The notes below the pieces were generated by a model. That model did not search any database. It saw only the letters and a list, made by a program, of their open reading frames with translations, and was not told the DNA's origin. 64,000 nucleotides of DNA, from NCBI RefSeq assembly GCF_947242115.1, contig NC_074716.1, positions 16,627,365 to 16,691,364 of the forward strand, given 5' to 3'. Of the stretch, positions 43,147 to 55,402 are shown piece by piece. How positions within the stretch are numbered: the first letter of the stretch is position 1; every line of letters begins with the position of its first letter. A program made the position numbers and the translations under genes. The stretch is from Biomphalaria glabrata. Taxonomy: Eukaryota > Mollusca > Gastropoda > Planorbidae.

Positions 43147-45500
43147 ACTCGGGCTTCTCGTTAGGTGGAGTTACACTCCCTGGTGAGTCAAAGAGGCTTC
43201 TCGTTAGGTGGAGTTACACTCCCTGGTGAGTCAAAGAATCTTCTCGTTAGGTGGAGTTACACTCCCTGGTGAGTCTGAAGGCTTCTCGTTAGGTGGAATT
43301 CTCTCCCTGGTGAGTCAAAGAGGCTTCTCGTTAGGTGGAGTTACACTCCCTGGTGAGTCTGAAGGCTTCTCGTTAGGTGGAATTCTCTCCCTGGTGAGTC
43401 AAAGAGGCTTCTCGTTAGGTGGAGTTACACTACCTGGTGAGTCAAAGAGGCTTCTCGTTAGGTGGAGTTACACTACCTGGTGAGTCTGAAGGCTTCTCGT
43501 TAGGTGGAGTTACACTCCCTGGTGAGTCAAAGAGGCTTCTTGTTAGGTGGAGTTACACTCCCTGGTGAGTCTGAAGGCTTCTCGTTAGGTGGAATTCTCT
43601 CCCTGGTGAGTCAAAGAGGCTTCTCGTTAGGTGGAGTTAACTACCTGGTGAGTCAAAGAGGCTTCTCGTTAGGTGGAGTTACACTCCCTGGTGAGTCAAA
43701 GAGGCTTCTCGTTAGGTGGAGTTACACTCCCTGGTGAGTCTGAAGGCTTCTTGTTAGGTGGAGTTACACTACCTGGTGAGTCTGAAGGCTTCTCGTTAGG
43801 TGGAGTTACACTACCTGGTGAGTCTGAAGACTTCTCGTTAGGTGGAGTTACACTCCCTGGTGAGTCTGAAGACTTCTCGTTAGGTGGAGTTACACTACCT
43901 GGTGAGTCTGAAGACTGCTCGTTAGGTGGAGTTACACTCCCTGGTGAGTCTGAAGGCTTCTCGTTAGGTGGAGTTACACTACCTGGTGAGTCTGAAGACT
44001 TCTCGTTAGGTGGAGTTACACTCCCTGGTGAGTCTGAAGACTTCTCGTTAGGTGGAGTTACACTACCTGGTGAGTCTGAAGACTTCTCGTTAGGTGGAGT
44101 TACACTCCCTGGTGAGTCTGAAGACTTCTCGTTAGGTGGAGTTACACTACCTGGTGAGTCAAAGAGGCTTCTCGTTAGGTGGAGTTACACTACCTGGTGA
44201 GTCTGAAGGCTTCTCGTTAGGTGGAGTTACACTCCCTGGTGAGTCAAAGAGGCTTCTTGTTAGGTGGAGTTACACTCCCTGGTGAGTCTGAAGGCTTCTC
44301 GTTAGGTGGAATTCTCTCCCTGGTGAGTCAAAGAGGCTTCTCGTTAGGTGGAGTTAACTACCTGGTGAGTCAAAGAGGCTTCTCATTAGGTGGAGTTACA
44401 CTACCTGGTGAGTCTGAAGGCTTCTCGTTAGGTGGAGTTACACTCCCTGGTGAGTCAAAGAGGCTTCTCGTTAGGTGGAGTTACACTCCCTGGTGAGTCT
44501 GAAGGCTTCTTGTTAGGTGGAGTTACACTACCTGGTGAGTCTGAAGGCTTCTCGTTAGGTGGAGTTACACTACCTGGTGAGTCTGAAGACTTCTCGTTAG
44601 GTGGAGTTACACTCCCTGGTGAGTCAAAGAGGCTTCTCGTTAGGTGGAGTTACACTACCTGGTGAGTCAAAGAGGCTTCTCGTTAGGTGGAGTTACACTA
44701 CCTGGTGAGTCTGAAGGCTTCTCGTTAGGTGGAGTTACACTACCTGGTGAGTCAAAGAGGCTTCTCGTTAGGTGGAGTTACACTCCCTGGTGAGTCTGAA
44801 GGCTTCTCGTTAGGTGGAATTCTCTCCCTGGTGAGTCAAAGAGGCTTCTCGTTAGGTGGAGTTACACTACCTGGTGAGTCAAAGAGGCTTCTCGTTAGGT
44901 GGAGTTACACTACCTGGTGAGTCTGAAGGCTTCTCGTTAGGTGGAGTTACACTCCCTGGTGAGTCTGAAGGCTTCTCGTTAGGTGGAATTCTCTCCCTGG
45001 TGAGTCAAAGAGGCTTCTCGTTAGGTGGAGTTACACTACCTGGTGAGTCAAAGAGGCTTCTCGTTAGGTGGAGTTACACTACCTGGTGAGTCTGAAGGCT
45101 TCTCGTTAGGTGGAGTTACACTACCTGGTGAGTCTGAAGGCTTCTCGTTAGGTGGAGTTACACTACCTGGTGAGTCTGAAGACTTCTCGTTAGGTGGAGT
45201 TACACTACCTGGTGAGTCTGAAGACTTCTCGTTAGGTGGAATTCTCTCCCTGGTGATTCAAAGAGGCTTCTCGTTAGGTGGAGTTACACTACCTGGTGAG
45301 TCTGAAGACTTCTCGTTAGGTGGAGTTACACTACTTGGTGAGTCTGAAGACTTCTCGTTAGGTGGAGTTACACTACCTGGTGAGTCTGAAGACTTCTCGT
45401 TAGGTGGAATTCTCTCCCTGGTGAGTCAAAGAGGCTTCTCGTTAGGTGGAGTTAGCACTCCCTGGTAAATCAAGGAGGCTTCTCGTTAGGTGGAGCTACT
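43147..45500. repeat. 42/43-bp minisatellite, ~56 units, with higher-order repeat
   Basis: Three unit types share TTCTCGTTAGGTGGA. Two continue GTTACACTMCCTGGTGAGTC and end either TGAAGGC or AAAGAGGC; a third has ATTCTCTCCCTGGTGAGTC. A characteristic unit series starting at 43504 starts again at 44221, 717 bp later (about 17 units), so blocks have duplicated. Plus-strand frames reading SLGGVTLPGESEGF are period artefacts. Every unit holds CTGGTGAGT, a strong splice-donor-like sequence. Confidence 0.96.
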
Positions 45501-45904
45501 CTCCTCGGAGCCTGCAATAATGTTGCTGTCACACCATTCATGTAAGTGCCCTGGTACTCACTGCATTGTTACCATTGTTTCAAGAGTGTTGGCTTTTATC
45601 ATCATTCATGTGAGGTATGATGACATTGTCAATATTGGGGGCAGGGGGGGGGGCACAGTCTAGGCATTTGCAAAGTGTGTAATACAGGTTACGATTCGGT
45701 GACCACGACCATGTGTGTCCATCGCATGGCCTCCGCATCGAAACTGCAAATAGGCACATGGACGAAACATTTTACTAAATCGGAGCCGCTAAATCCAATG
45801 TAGACTTTATAGCCTGCTTAGTACATATACGGTATGCAAAAAAATATATCACTGCGCAGGAAGACATTGATGGTTTCCAACGTAATCATGTGTGCAGGTC
45901 TGGT
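45501..45904. other. Unannotated spacer
   Basis: A G run at 45638-45652; no gene or element recognised. Confidence 0.5.
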
Positions 45905-46449
45905 TATGAATGCCTTAGCTTGATGACATTAGGGTCAACTAGTTCCAAGCTTATGTCTAGGGACGTTGGTCGGCACCAAGGGGGAAGGTGGTGAAAACGT
46001 TGAATGTTTTGTTTGTTGGTGGAGAGGCCAGCTTTATCAGACAGTCTAGTGGCATGATGCATACAAGACTGCATTGGAAAACTCTTCTGCAACCACCTGA
46101 TAGCTTTCTAGCTGGAGGGTATTCATTAAGTCGTGTACACCGTTTAGAGCAAGTTAGTTCCAACCGCTTCCTTCTTAAGTTTACTGGGCCTTCATTTGTT
46201 ATTATTCCAGCGACATGTTTGTTCTGAAAGTTCCACAGACAAACTTTATTGCATTTTATCAAGCTGTTTGAGAGCCGTCCTAGAGCCATAGATTAGCACA
46301 ATTAGACTGTAGTCGTCATGTGATCGGATTGCTCCTAAATACAGTGATCGTACTATGTTTGCTCGGGCTCCCCACTTCGTGGATGCCAGCTTCCGCACGA
46401 TGCAAAATTTTCCCGAGGCCTTTCTTGTAACTTTCCTAGAGGTGCTCAC
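45905..46449 (-). mobile_element. Jockey/I-type LINE 3' fragment
   Basis: The minus frame reads VRKLASTKWGARANIVRSLY, LGAIRSHDDYSLIVLIYGSR and ALKQLDKMQ, the block after the RT domain in Jockey/I-clade LINEs (WG.....L..LY.A.IRS.LDYG...Y.SA....L..LD..Q). After a frame change comes EGPVNLRRKRLELTCSKR, matching P..LRR..L.L.Y. It is truncated at both ends and inactive. Confidence 0.75.
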
Positions 46450-47689
46450 ATATTTTTACTTTACTTTTTAAAGTGGTCTCAATGTACCCTACTTGGAGTA
46501 GCTTCTTCATGCTGAGAGCCACTCCGTTAAGTCTGAAAGGCTGCTTGGGAACGCCAGTCTCGAACAGAGAATAGACTGTCTCGGGGGGGGGGGGACAGGG
46601 CCAGCCTTAGGCCACTGCAACCTATGCGGCCGCAGTGGGCCCCGCACTTTCATAGGCCCCTCGCTAATGCTAAGTGTAAACAGTTAAATGAAACTATTAT
46701 AAATGAGTTCCTGGAAATCTCCTGAAAATTGCAAAATATATGAAAAAGTCCTAGAAATCTTAAATGATTAAAATCTTCTGAAAACTCATACAAATCTCCT
46801 GAAAAATAGACAAAATTGTCCTTTTGGGGAGATATTCAATATAGGAAACTCTAATCCTACGCATGATAAAAAAAATGGAATTGTCAACTTTCATTAAAAA
46901 AAAATATAATAATTGGGCGAATTTTAACCAATACCGAAAGTTCCAGTACTTCATTTACTTTAATAGTCACTGGCATATAAATATAGATCTAAATCTATCT
47001 TGATCTCTTACAACAGGGGTTCTCAACCTGTGGGTCGCGACCCCCGGGGGTCGATTGGCGATTTACCAGAGGTCGCCTAAGACCATTAGAAAAATACATT
47101 TTTCTTCTAGAAAAGCGACATTGTACACATTTAAAAAAAAAATTATTTACTTTAAAAAAAAAAAACTATTATTGTAGGCTTATTCAAGGATAGATGTTGA
47201 AAAACAACTTAATCTAAATCATTTTAAACATTATAATGTCGCAGCATAAACATTGAGTAATATTTTTTTTTCAATTATTTATAGGGGTGAAAATTAACGA
47301 GAAGCACATCAGTTTATAATTAGCAATACGCCATTATGTTGTTGAAGGAAATATTTTCATAATGGAACAAATCATCAAAATGGACCTCGAACAAAAGAAC
47401 GTCAAGAAAAGAAAATATATTGAGGATTTCTTATTCTATTGTTTGACTTCAATACTTGAAGCAGGCATTGAAAAAAACTTAAGGCCTCATTTGTAACGAA
47501 TTTCTTTTTTCAAAGTCAATAAGGCCATACACACTGAAACGTCATTTTGTTTACCAACACTCCCAGTTTTTCCTACAAGGACATACAGTAGTCTAGTTGT
47601 AAAGATGACAAGAAAGCCAGGGTATAGAAATGATGGCGATTTTACAAACCAGTTCTTTCTTTGTAAACCTGTTGAAACGTCTACTACAG

Positions 47690-47765
47690 CACTTGACTAC
47701 TACAGCACTTGACTACTACAGCACTTGACTACTACAGCACTTGACTACTACAGCACTTGACTACG
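47690..47765. repeat. 16-bp tandem repeat, ~5 units
   Basis: Units of CTACTACAGCACTTGA within the hAT transposase remnant. Confidence 0.9.
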
Positions 47766-47825
47766 TTACTTTTTCTGGAAAAAAAAATAAAATCTCATCC
47801 AAAAAATGTGTAGTGTCTGTAAAGA

Positions 47826-49060
47826 CAGTGGCGTAGCATCCATGGCGCGAAGGGGTTCAATGAACCCGGGCCCACAAGCAATAGGGGCCCACACGCTGTG
47901 GCGTAGCAACCATGGCGCGAAGGAGCTCGTTACGCTTAAATTGGGCCCATGCCTCAAGGCCAGCTGGAGCCCACATTAGAACTTTGAGAGAACATTTGTT
48001 TGTTCATTTGAAACACTTTTAAGTAGTTTAACTCTGTTGTAAAAGAATCTGTAAAAACATTGACTTTTAAGACACTATTACTGAATCAGACGTTATGACA
48101 TAATTACTTTTTTTTAAGAAAAAGGTACGATCTTTACATTGGAATGTCTTTACATTTTGTTTACTCTTTTTTTGTCACACACTAAATTTGTCTTATTGGC
48201 TGGAGATGAGCCCATCAAGATGTTCTTGAACCCGGAGTACTAGTGTGATATTTACTTGTGTAGCAGGCAGTGCATGGTGACGTCCTGTAGTCCTCGCAGT
48301 ACTGGTGTGATTTTTACTTGTGTAGCAGGCAGGGGTTACGTCATATACATCTACAGTCTCTGGCCATCACCTAAATTAATATTTAACTTAACACTAATAG
48401 TCCAATATTTAAACTACATGCTTAAATATTACTTCCTAATGTGTTTTAAAACGAATAGATATTAATTAATAATATCGTTTTATCCCGTGCTTTTAGGAAT
48501 GTTCGCTTATAATACTGTCTCTAATTCAGTCACAAGAAGCACTGGCACTTGATTTCCAACATCAATTCGGTCCAACACCAAGCCGTGTTTATGCCATCTC
48601 CCATTTAGCTCGAGCCTGTCACACAAGTCCTGGGTTGGATCCCCATACTAAATGAAATATAGATGTTAAATGTTTTCTTGGAGGTTCAGCGAATGCCTAT
48701 TTAAACTATTCCGCAGCGGATTCCAAGCGGTGGTTGATTTTGAAACCAATACGATGCCAATGCCCATACATTCTCATCGTATGACCTCCAAACCATCCAT
48801 TCGAAGTTTGCTTCTTTGTTTTCTTGCGGTGGTTGATTTTGAAACCAATACGATGCAATGCCCACTCATTCACATCGTATGACCTTAAAACCATCAATTC
48901 GAATAACTTTTTTTTTTTCAAAGTACGATCTTTACATTGGAATGTCTTTGCATTTAGATTACTCATTTTTGTCACACACTAAATTTGTCTTATTGACTGG
49001 AGGGGGGGCCCACCAAGATGTTCTTGAACCCGGGCCCACGGGTACCTTGCTACGCCACTG
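47826..49060. mobile_element. Nested hAT-type MITE with internal duplications
   Basis: Ends CAGTGGCGTAGCA on both sides (inverted), 8-bp flanks TGTAAAGA and TGCAAAGA (7 of 8). A second copy of the end, GTGGCGTAGCAACCATGGCG, lies at about 47899. About 95 bp around TCACACACTAAATTTGTCTT occur at both 48141 and 48938, and a block with GGTGGTTGATTTTGAAACCA is tandemly doubled (48729 and 48829). No transposase. Confidence 0.88.
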
Positions 49061-49986
49061 TGCAAAGATGCTGTTCAAAGTATGCTTGGTCCTTAGTTAG
49101 GGTGTTCAACTTTTGATATGGAATGATCACCCAGAAGTCACCGGAACATATTTAACTCATCGACGTATGTTAGTGATTTCCACACTAATACGTTAGCCCT
49201 TTGAATGTTGTAAATTCCAGTGTTTTAAAAAAACATTCGATTGTTGTCAAAGTGTTTAAATGAATTTGATGAATCCAAAAATGTTTCTGCTATTTCACAC
49301 TCAAGTTAGCTGAGGTCAAGTTCGAAAACGATTTTTGTTTTAGTTTTAAATAAGAAAACAAATTGGAAGGTTGAAGCGCTCTGTAACGGTGTATGTGAAC
49401 TAGAGCAACGGGTTTAAAGTTCTTTGCGAAACAGTATTTTTAAACTTGTTGAATACAGAAGTAGAGTTTGATGCAGAAGATGACATTTGTTCTGGGCTTG
49501 CAAAGACTGCCCTAAATTTCCTGATCTTGTCAAGCAGAAACAAAGACTCAACCATCGAAAAGACGTTGAGGCATTTTTCACAAATTATCGCAACACTTTT
49601 GTAGCAATGTAGGACTCAATGGCTGGAGTTTATTACCATGTTTTCCAAATTGTCACATAATTATAAAATCATGAATATAGTGAATACGCAATTGAAAAGT
49701 TAAATAGTCATAAAGGTACAACCTCATTTATTTGCTATTTAGCTATAAGCAGAAATATTTAGTACTTCTGGATTAAACATACAGCTTTGGCAACTCATAT
49801 CAGTTATTTACATTTTGATTTTGATATTATATTTGACATCCCCCCCCCCAAAAGAAAATACGGTTTGGGGCTCGCCGCATAGTGACCAGCTGTAAAAAGG
49901 GGTCGCGGTACTAAAAAGGTTGAGAACCGCTGTGTTACAAAAATCAAAAACTATTTTTTTTATTTCCATATTTAGATCTAGAGATA

Positions 49987-50127
49987 GGGCCGGATTTAAG
50001 TATGTTGAGGCCCTGAGGCAGGATTTTTGCGGATGCCCCTACACTTTTTCTAAAGATTTAATAAGGATCCACTTATTATTGAAATAGCCTACTCATATCT
50101 AAAAGCATGCGATATTTTAGGACCGGC
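49987..50127 (+). mobile_element. Short hAT-like MITE related to 61488-61936
   Basis: Starts AGGGCCGGATTTAAGTATGT, contains ATATCTAAAAGCATGC and ends CCGGCCCTG, matching the first ~130 bp and the terminus of the element at 61488. A large internal deletion is likely. A G run follows the right end, so no target duplication is visible. Confidence 0.6.
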
Positions 50128-50269
50128 CCTGGGGGGGGGGGGGTATCTCATTCAGAGCATGTGAAGGTCCTCATGCAATGCACTTTGTATAGAAGTTGCG
50201 CTCAATCTGGATTTCCATAATGCATTATCATGACCATGCAGAAACAGAGAGTGGCACAAAATAAAAAAT

Positions 50270-51245
50270 GACATGTCAGAGATGGACATTGGAAGAGGAG
50301 CACTCAAAGAAAGACATATCTGACAGAGGGAGGGGGGAGACACACACACAGGGAGGATGGGAGAAACGCAAAAAGAAAGATAACCTACGTGTCTGAGAGA
50401 TAGACACACACATACACATAAAGAAAGATAACCTACGTGTCAAAGAGATAGACACACACACACACAAAGAAAGATAACCTACGTGTCAAAGAGATAGACA
50501 CACACACACAAAGAAAGATAACCTACGTGTCAAAGAGATAGACACTCACACACAAAGAAAGATAACCTACGTGTCTGAGAGAGACAGACATACACACAAA
50601 GAAAGATAACCTACGTGTCTGAGAGAGACACATACACACAAAGAAAGATAGCCTACGAGTCTGAGAGAGAGAGAGACACACATACACACAAAGAAAGATA
50701 ACCTACGTGTCTGAGAGAGACAGACATACACACAAAGAAAGATAACCTACGTGTCTGAGAGAGACACATACACACAAAGAAAGATAACCTACGTGTCTGA
50801 GAGAGAGAGAGACACACATACACACAAAGAAAGATAACCTACGTGTCTGAGAGAGAGAGAGAGACACATACACACAAAGAAAGATAACCTACGTGTCTGA
50901 GAGAGAGACACATACACACAAAGAAAGATAACCTACGTGTCTGAGAAAGAGAGAGACACATACACACAAAGAAAGATAACCTACGTGTCTGAGAGAGAGA
51001 CACATACACACAAAGAAAGATAACCTACGTGACTGAGAGAGAGAAAGAGACACATACACACAAAGAAAGATAACCTACGTGTCTGAGAGAGAGAGAGACA
51101 CATACACACAAAGAAAGATAACCTACGTGTCTGAGAGAGAGACACATTCACACAAAGAAAGATAACCAATGTGTCTTAGAGAGAGAGACACATACACACA
51201 AAGAAAGATAACCTACGTGTCTGAGAGAAAGAGAGAGACAACTGG
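50270..51245. repeat. ~45-60-bp compound minisatellite, ~19 units
   Basis: Each unit has AAAGAAAGATAACCTACGTG, TCTGAGAGA with a variable GA run, and a variable CACA run. Unit length varies because the two embedded dinucleotide tracts differ between units. Confidence 0.93.
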
Positions 51246-53616
51246 CATATCCAAGATAATCTAAATTTTAGTTAACTTCGGTAGTCAATAATCTCATCAG
51301 AGAACCAAAAAGATAATCTAGATATTTTGCTAATTTCTTGCTGAATAGGTGTCTTCAAATACCGGGACCCAATCTTTATAAAGCGTTTCAAACAACAGGT
51401 TCAATGCAACACAGAAGTATAACATGAGCTGCTAATGGTGAGTTGAAAGTAGACCAAAGAAAGATCAATCGTTAAGGAAGCTCATCGATTGTTCCACGGA
51501 GCAGATTGGATGCTAAATATTTTATAGCAGTGAGTCAATATGTACTAGGTGTCTCAATACATTATGTACACACAATGATTAGCATTGAATTAGATGTTTA
51601 ATAGAATACACTTATCCTTTTTTTAAATATAATATGCTAGAATCTGTTGACATTTGTATATTTTTTTTTTATTGACAGTTATAAACTACATCCCATTATG
51701 AATCAACACAGCTTTCAATTGTCTGCAGGAAATTACTCGCGTTATGTGCATAAAATCTAGTTCAACGGTCGTTAAATAATTGGATGACTTTGATTCTCAT
51801 ATTTTCATTTAGGCCCACTCTAACGTCTAATATGTAGGCTATCTACCTACGATGATTGTACACCTTTTTTGTTCTGTTTATAACTATTACATTGATATTA
51901 AGGTCATTTCGTGTCCGAAATATCAATTAACTAACATACAGATATCTTTTGTAGAACACCCCATTTACAGTGTATAATAATTCTAAAATGACTTCATTCA
52001 AAAAATTGTTAGGTAATGGGGTATCTGAAACAGCTACCACTTCCGGCGGAGAGCCGCTGACAAGTAGGCTAGTTCAATTCCTGGCCTCCATGTTTGTCTC
52101 GCATACTGAGCCCCGCCAAACTATTATTACTGACAGGGAAAATGCGAGCAACTGGTGTATAAATCAGTTAGCTTCGGACAGGAGGAACTCTTTAGCCTTG
52201 ACTGGCTACCCAACTACGAGAAGGAAAACTGAATCCATACCTCTGCTGCCTTGCGGCTATACCCTAACCTTTAGCCTTGACTGGCTACCCAACTACGAGA
52301 AGGAAAACTGAATCCATACCTCTGCTGCCTTGCGGCTATACCCTAACCTTTAGCCTTGACTGACTACCCAACTACGAGAAAGAAAACTGACTCCATACCT
52401 CTGCTGCCTTGCGGCTATACCCTAACATGAAAAAAAGCTTTGGAATTCAACCGAGAGAAAAAAAAAATTGGAGCAAGTGACCTTTTGGAAACTTGCAGCA
52501 CACAGTGCTACATCCTGGTAGGTCACTTGCGATGCTGCTGATCCTAAACTGTATGGGGTAGGCCTACTTACCGTACCTCTGGATACATCGGCCGCTACAT
52601 GAAAAGAGTGGAACTACTGTGTGGGCGACATCGTGCCCCCCATGGATAATGCCTAGGCTAAATCTGAGATGAACCGTTGTCGTTCTATGACTGAAGGAGG
52701 CCGATGAATGAATAAATTAATTTATTTAAAAAAAATGATTTAAGAGAAATGTATCAGTTTGGTTTTTTTAACGACACTGTCTCTTATCTTCTAGCCTTAG
52801 GCCTTTCTTATAGGCCTATATTACAGAAGTTACTTCAAAAAAAAAAAAAAAAAGGAGATAATTACGCATTTCATGTATGATTTTGATATTGAACCTTCTT
52901 CTGCGTTGGACCCTAAGACTAAGAAGACACTGTTGGCTTATTCTTTCATTAAATACAATATTCACACCCCCCCCCCCAAACCGTAAAAACTTTCTTAATA
53001 AGCTCTTATAAAATTAAATACAATTTGCATTGGTTTATATAGATAGGCTATATATAACATGAGGGGTCCAATATTTTCACTCCAAATCTCTCTTTCATTT
53101 ATACAAATACTTGAGAACAACTGTTGGAGACTTAATAAGGAAATATTCTGGAGCCAGGAACGAAATCCTAGCGTCAGTCGCCCGTCAAGAATCGATTATA
53201 ACGTAACTACAATACTCAGCAATATTAGCGGTTGGATTCACACAGGTGCATTAAAAAGAATAGCGTCGTGCTGACTGGAAGACAGATCGATACTGCCCTT
53301 TAACCAAATTTTCAACGCACAAAAAAAGGCTGCTTGGTAATATTGCTAAGCATATAGAGTTCCAAGCCACGTCGACAAAAGATTTCGAGGGTTCTGTAGT
53401 TATTGTTGACTATCATGAAGGGCGTTGAGTGACATTAAGTATAATGACAATTAGGCCCATGTTATGTAGTAGCTGACTTCATAAGTTGGACGTTTGATGA
53501 AATATTTTCCATTCTAGTGATGACGCGTTTTTTTTTTTGGTTTGTTTGAATCCAAAGATTTAGGGTAGACAATTGAGTTAGGATATCCAAAACGTTTCTT
53601 CCATTCAGTAGACCTG
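51246..53616. other. Gene-free stretch
   Basis: No recognised gene. An open frame at 51970-52311 has no family features and runs into the 79-bp repeat. Poly(A) and poly(C) runs lie at about 52838-52854 and 52967-52977. Confidence 0.5.
52191..52427. repeat. 79-bp tandem repeat, 3 units
   Basis: Units start at 52191, 52270 and 52349 with TTTAGCCTTGACTGGCTACC and contain CTCTGCTGCCTTGCGGCTAT. Nearly identical, so recently amplified. Confidence 0.95.
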
Positions 53617-54183
53617 TGCTGAACTGTAGACCTGTACTGAACTGTAGACCTGTACTGAACTGTACTGCACTGTAGACCTGTACTGAACTGTAGACCTGTA
53701 CTGAACTGTAGACCTGTACTGAACTGTACTGCACTGTAGACCTGTACTGAACTGTACTGCACTGTAGACCTGTACTGAACTGTACTGAACTGTAGAACTG
53801 TACTGAACTGTAGAACTGTACTGAACTGTAGACCTGTGCTGAACTGTAGACCTGTACTGAACTGTACTGCACTGTAGACCTGTACTGAACTGTACTGCAC
53901 TGTAGACCTGTACTGCACTGTAGACCTGTACTGAACTGTAGACCTGTACTGCATTGTATACCTGTACTGCACTGCTAGACCTGTACTGAACTGTAGACCT
54001 GTACTGCACTGTAGACCTGTACTGAACTGTAGACCTGTACTGAACTGTAGACCTGTACTGAACTGTAGACCTGTACTGCACTGTAGACCTGTACTGAACT
54101 GTAGACCTGTACTGAACTGTAGAACTGTACTGAACTGTAGACCTGTACAGAACTGTAGACCTGTACTGAACTGTACTGCACTC
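53617..54183. repeat. 18-bp/10-bp interleaved minisatellite
   Basis: The main unit is TGTAGACCTGTACTGAAC (18 bp); an extra TGTACTGCAC or TGTACTGAAC (10 bp) is inserted at irregular places. Long minus-strand frames (VQYRSTVQYS) come from the period and are not genes. Confidence 0.95.
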
Positions 54184-55402
54184 AGCAACGATCATTGGAA
54201 AGCAAATGCTAGATCATTTGAGCATTACACGATGTTTGCTGGATGGTCTAAATGTATAGCCTACCCTTACAAGAACAATCGTTACAAAGATCTCGACCAC
54301 TACGGGCCTAATGTGTAAGCTCGAGATCCCACGTCCAGCTTCACACCATCAGCTGTATGGTTTATTGTCTTGCTGCAGAGAACTTGAAGTGTGCAAGCGG
54401 CCTAAAGATCCATCGCTGCTTTTCTCATTAGATTATTATGTAATTATTATTCTAATAATTCTTTTTATTCTATTCTCATTGCAACCTACAGTGAGCTTGT
54501 CCCATGTTTAAATAGAAGGACAATAATAACTGAAGTAACAAAGACAATGAACACCTGAGGTAACAAAAACACTGAAGAAATATTGGTATTTGAAAAAATG
54601 TTTTTCAGCAACAAGCATTTCAAAATTAACACATTCATTGTGAATCTAGATAACGAGTTAACATTAGGCACTTTACATACTGCAAAAAAAAAAAAAACAC
54701 AACATGTCTACAATAATCACATGTAGAAAAGAATAACATTAGTCAGACATGGTTGACAAAAAATATTAACTTCAGTCTACAGAGTGACATAAAGACTAGG
54801 CATCAGTTGACAATACTCACACCAATTAGACTAAATATACACTTGCTATGAAAGACTACAACAAAATTAAATATATAGTATTAAAAAAAAGGAATTCTAC
54901 TTATTTGTATAATGAAAAAATTCATAAAAATATAAATACAAAATATAAACATTCCATTTGTTCAAATGTTGATCATATCAATAATCAAGAATTCAAGATT
55001 GATGAAAATGTGGACATAATGATAAATGCACGACAAAATGAGTTTCATAATAATATACTTTAACAATTTGACAGTCAACAGAGACTGTGTTCTGTACAAG
55101 ACTTCATGGCTCGCCATCTAAGTTCTAGAACTTAAAGATTCATTAACTTAATTCTCTTACAGAGTTCATTGAAGCAATTAATGTCTCCTCCCTATCCAGC
55201 TGTAGATTACACTCCAATACAGAAACATTTTCTATTTGCTAGGTCGAGTGATATGGACACGTTTTTTTTTTCTTTTTGTAAGAATGTTCAAGACCAAAAG
55301 TTGACTAAAGTATAAAAAAAAAAGATTACTTTTTTCAAGACTTTTAAAAGATATAGGCTATAGGCCCTATTGAAATTTATTTTTTCTGTGATAAAAACAA
55401 TT
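54184..55402. other. Gene-free AT-rich stretch
   Basis: Short open frames only (for example plus 54848-55063). No element ends or splice-linked coding signals recognised. Confidence 0.5.

Larger units (their letters stand above)
47014..49932 (+). mobile_element. hAT transposon, ZBED/Charlie-like, decayed
   Basis: Ends CAGGGGTTCTCAACCTGTGG and, inverted, CAGCGGTTCTCAACCTTTTT. The 8-bp flanks TCTTACAA and TGTTACAA match at 7 of 8. At 47362 a frame reads MDLEQKNVKKRKYIEDFLFY then CLTSILEAGIEK. After a frame change comes LICNEFLFSKSIRPYTLKRH then FVYQHS, a BED-type zinc finger (C...LS..S.KP..LKRH....H). The transposase is otherwise eroded. A second hAT element (47826-49060) lies inside it. Confidence 0.88.
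46593..50129. mobile_element. Possible outermost hAT-like element
   Basis: CAGGGCCAGCCTTAGGCC at the left and, inverted, CAGGGCCGGTCCTAAAAT at the right form plausible hAT ends. Each is bordered outside by a G tract. It would enclose the element at 47014-49932. The right end could instead belong to a separate short element at 49987, so this is tentative. Confidence 0.35.

Noticed and set aside
51970-52311. 113-codon open frame
   Set aside because: Its end is the 79-bp tandem repeat and its start has no recognisable domain.
53462-54195. Minus-strand frames of up to 224 codons
   Set aside because: Produced by the 18/10-bp tandem array; they drift between repeat registers.
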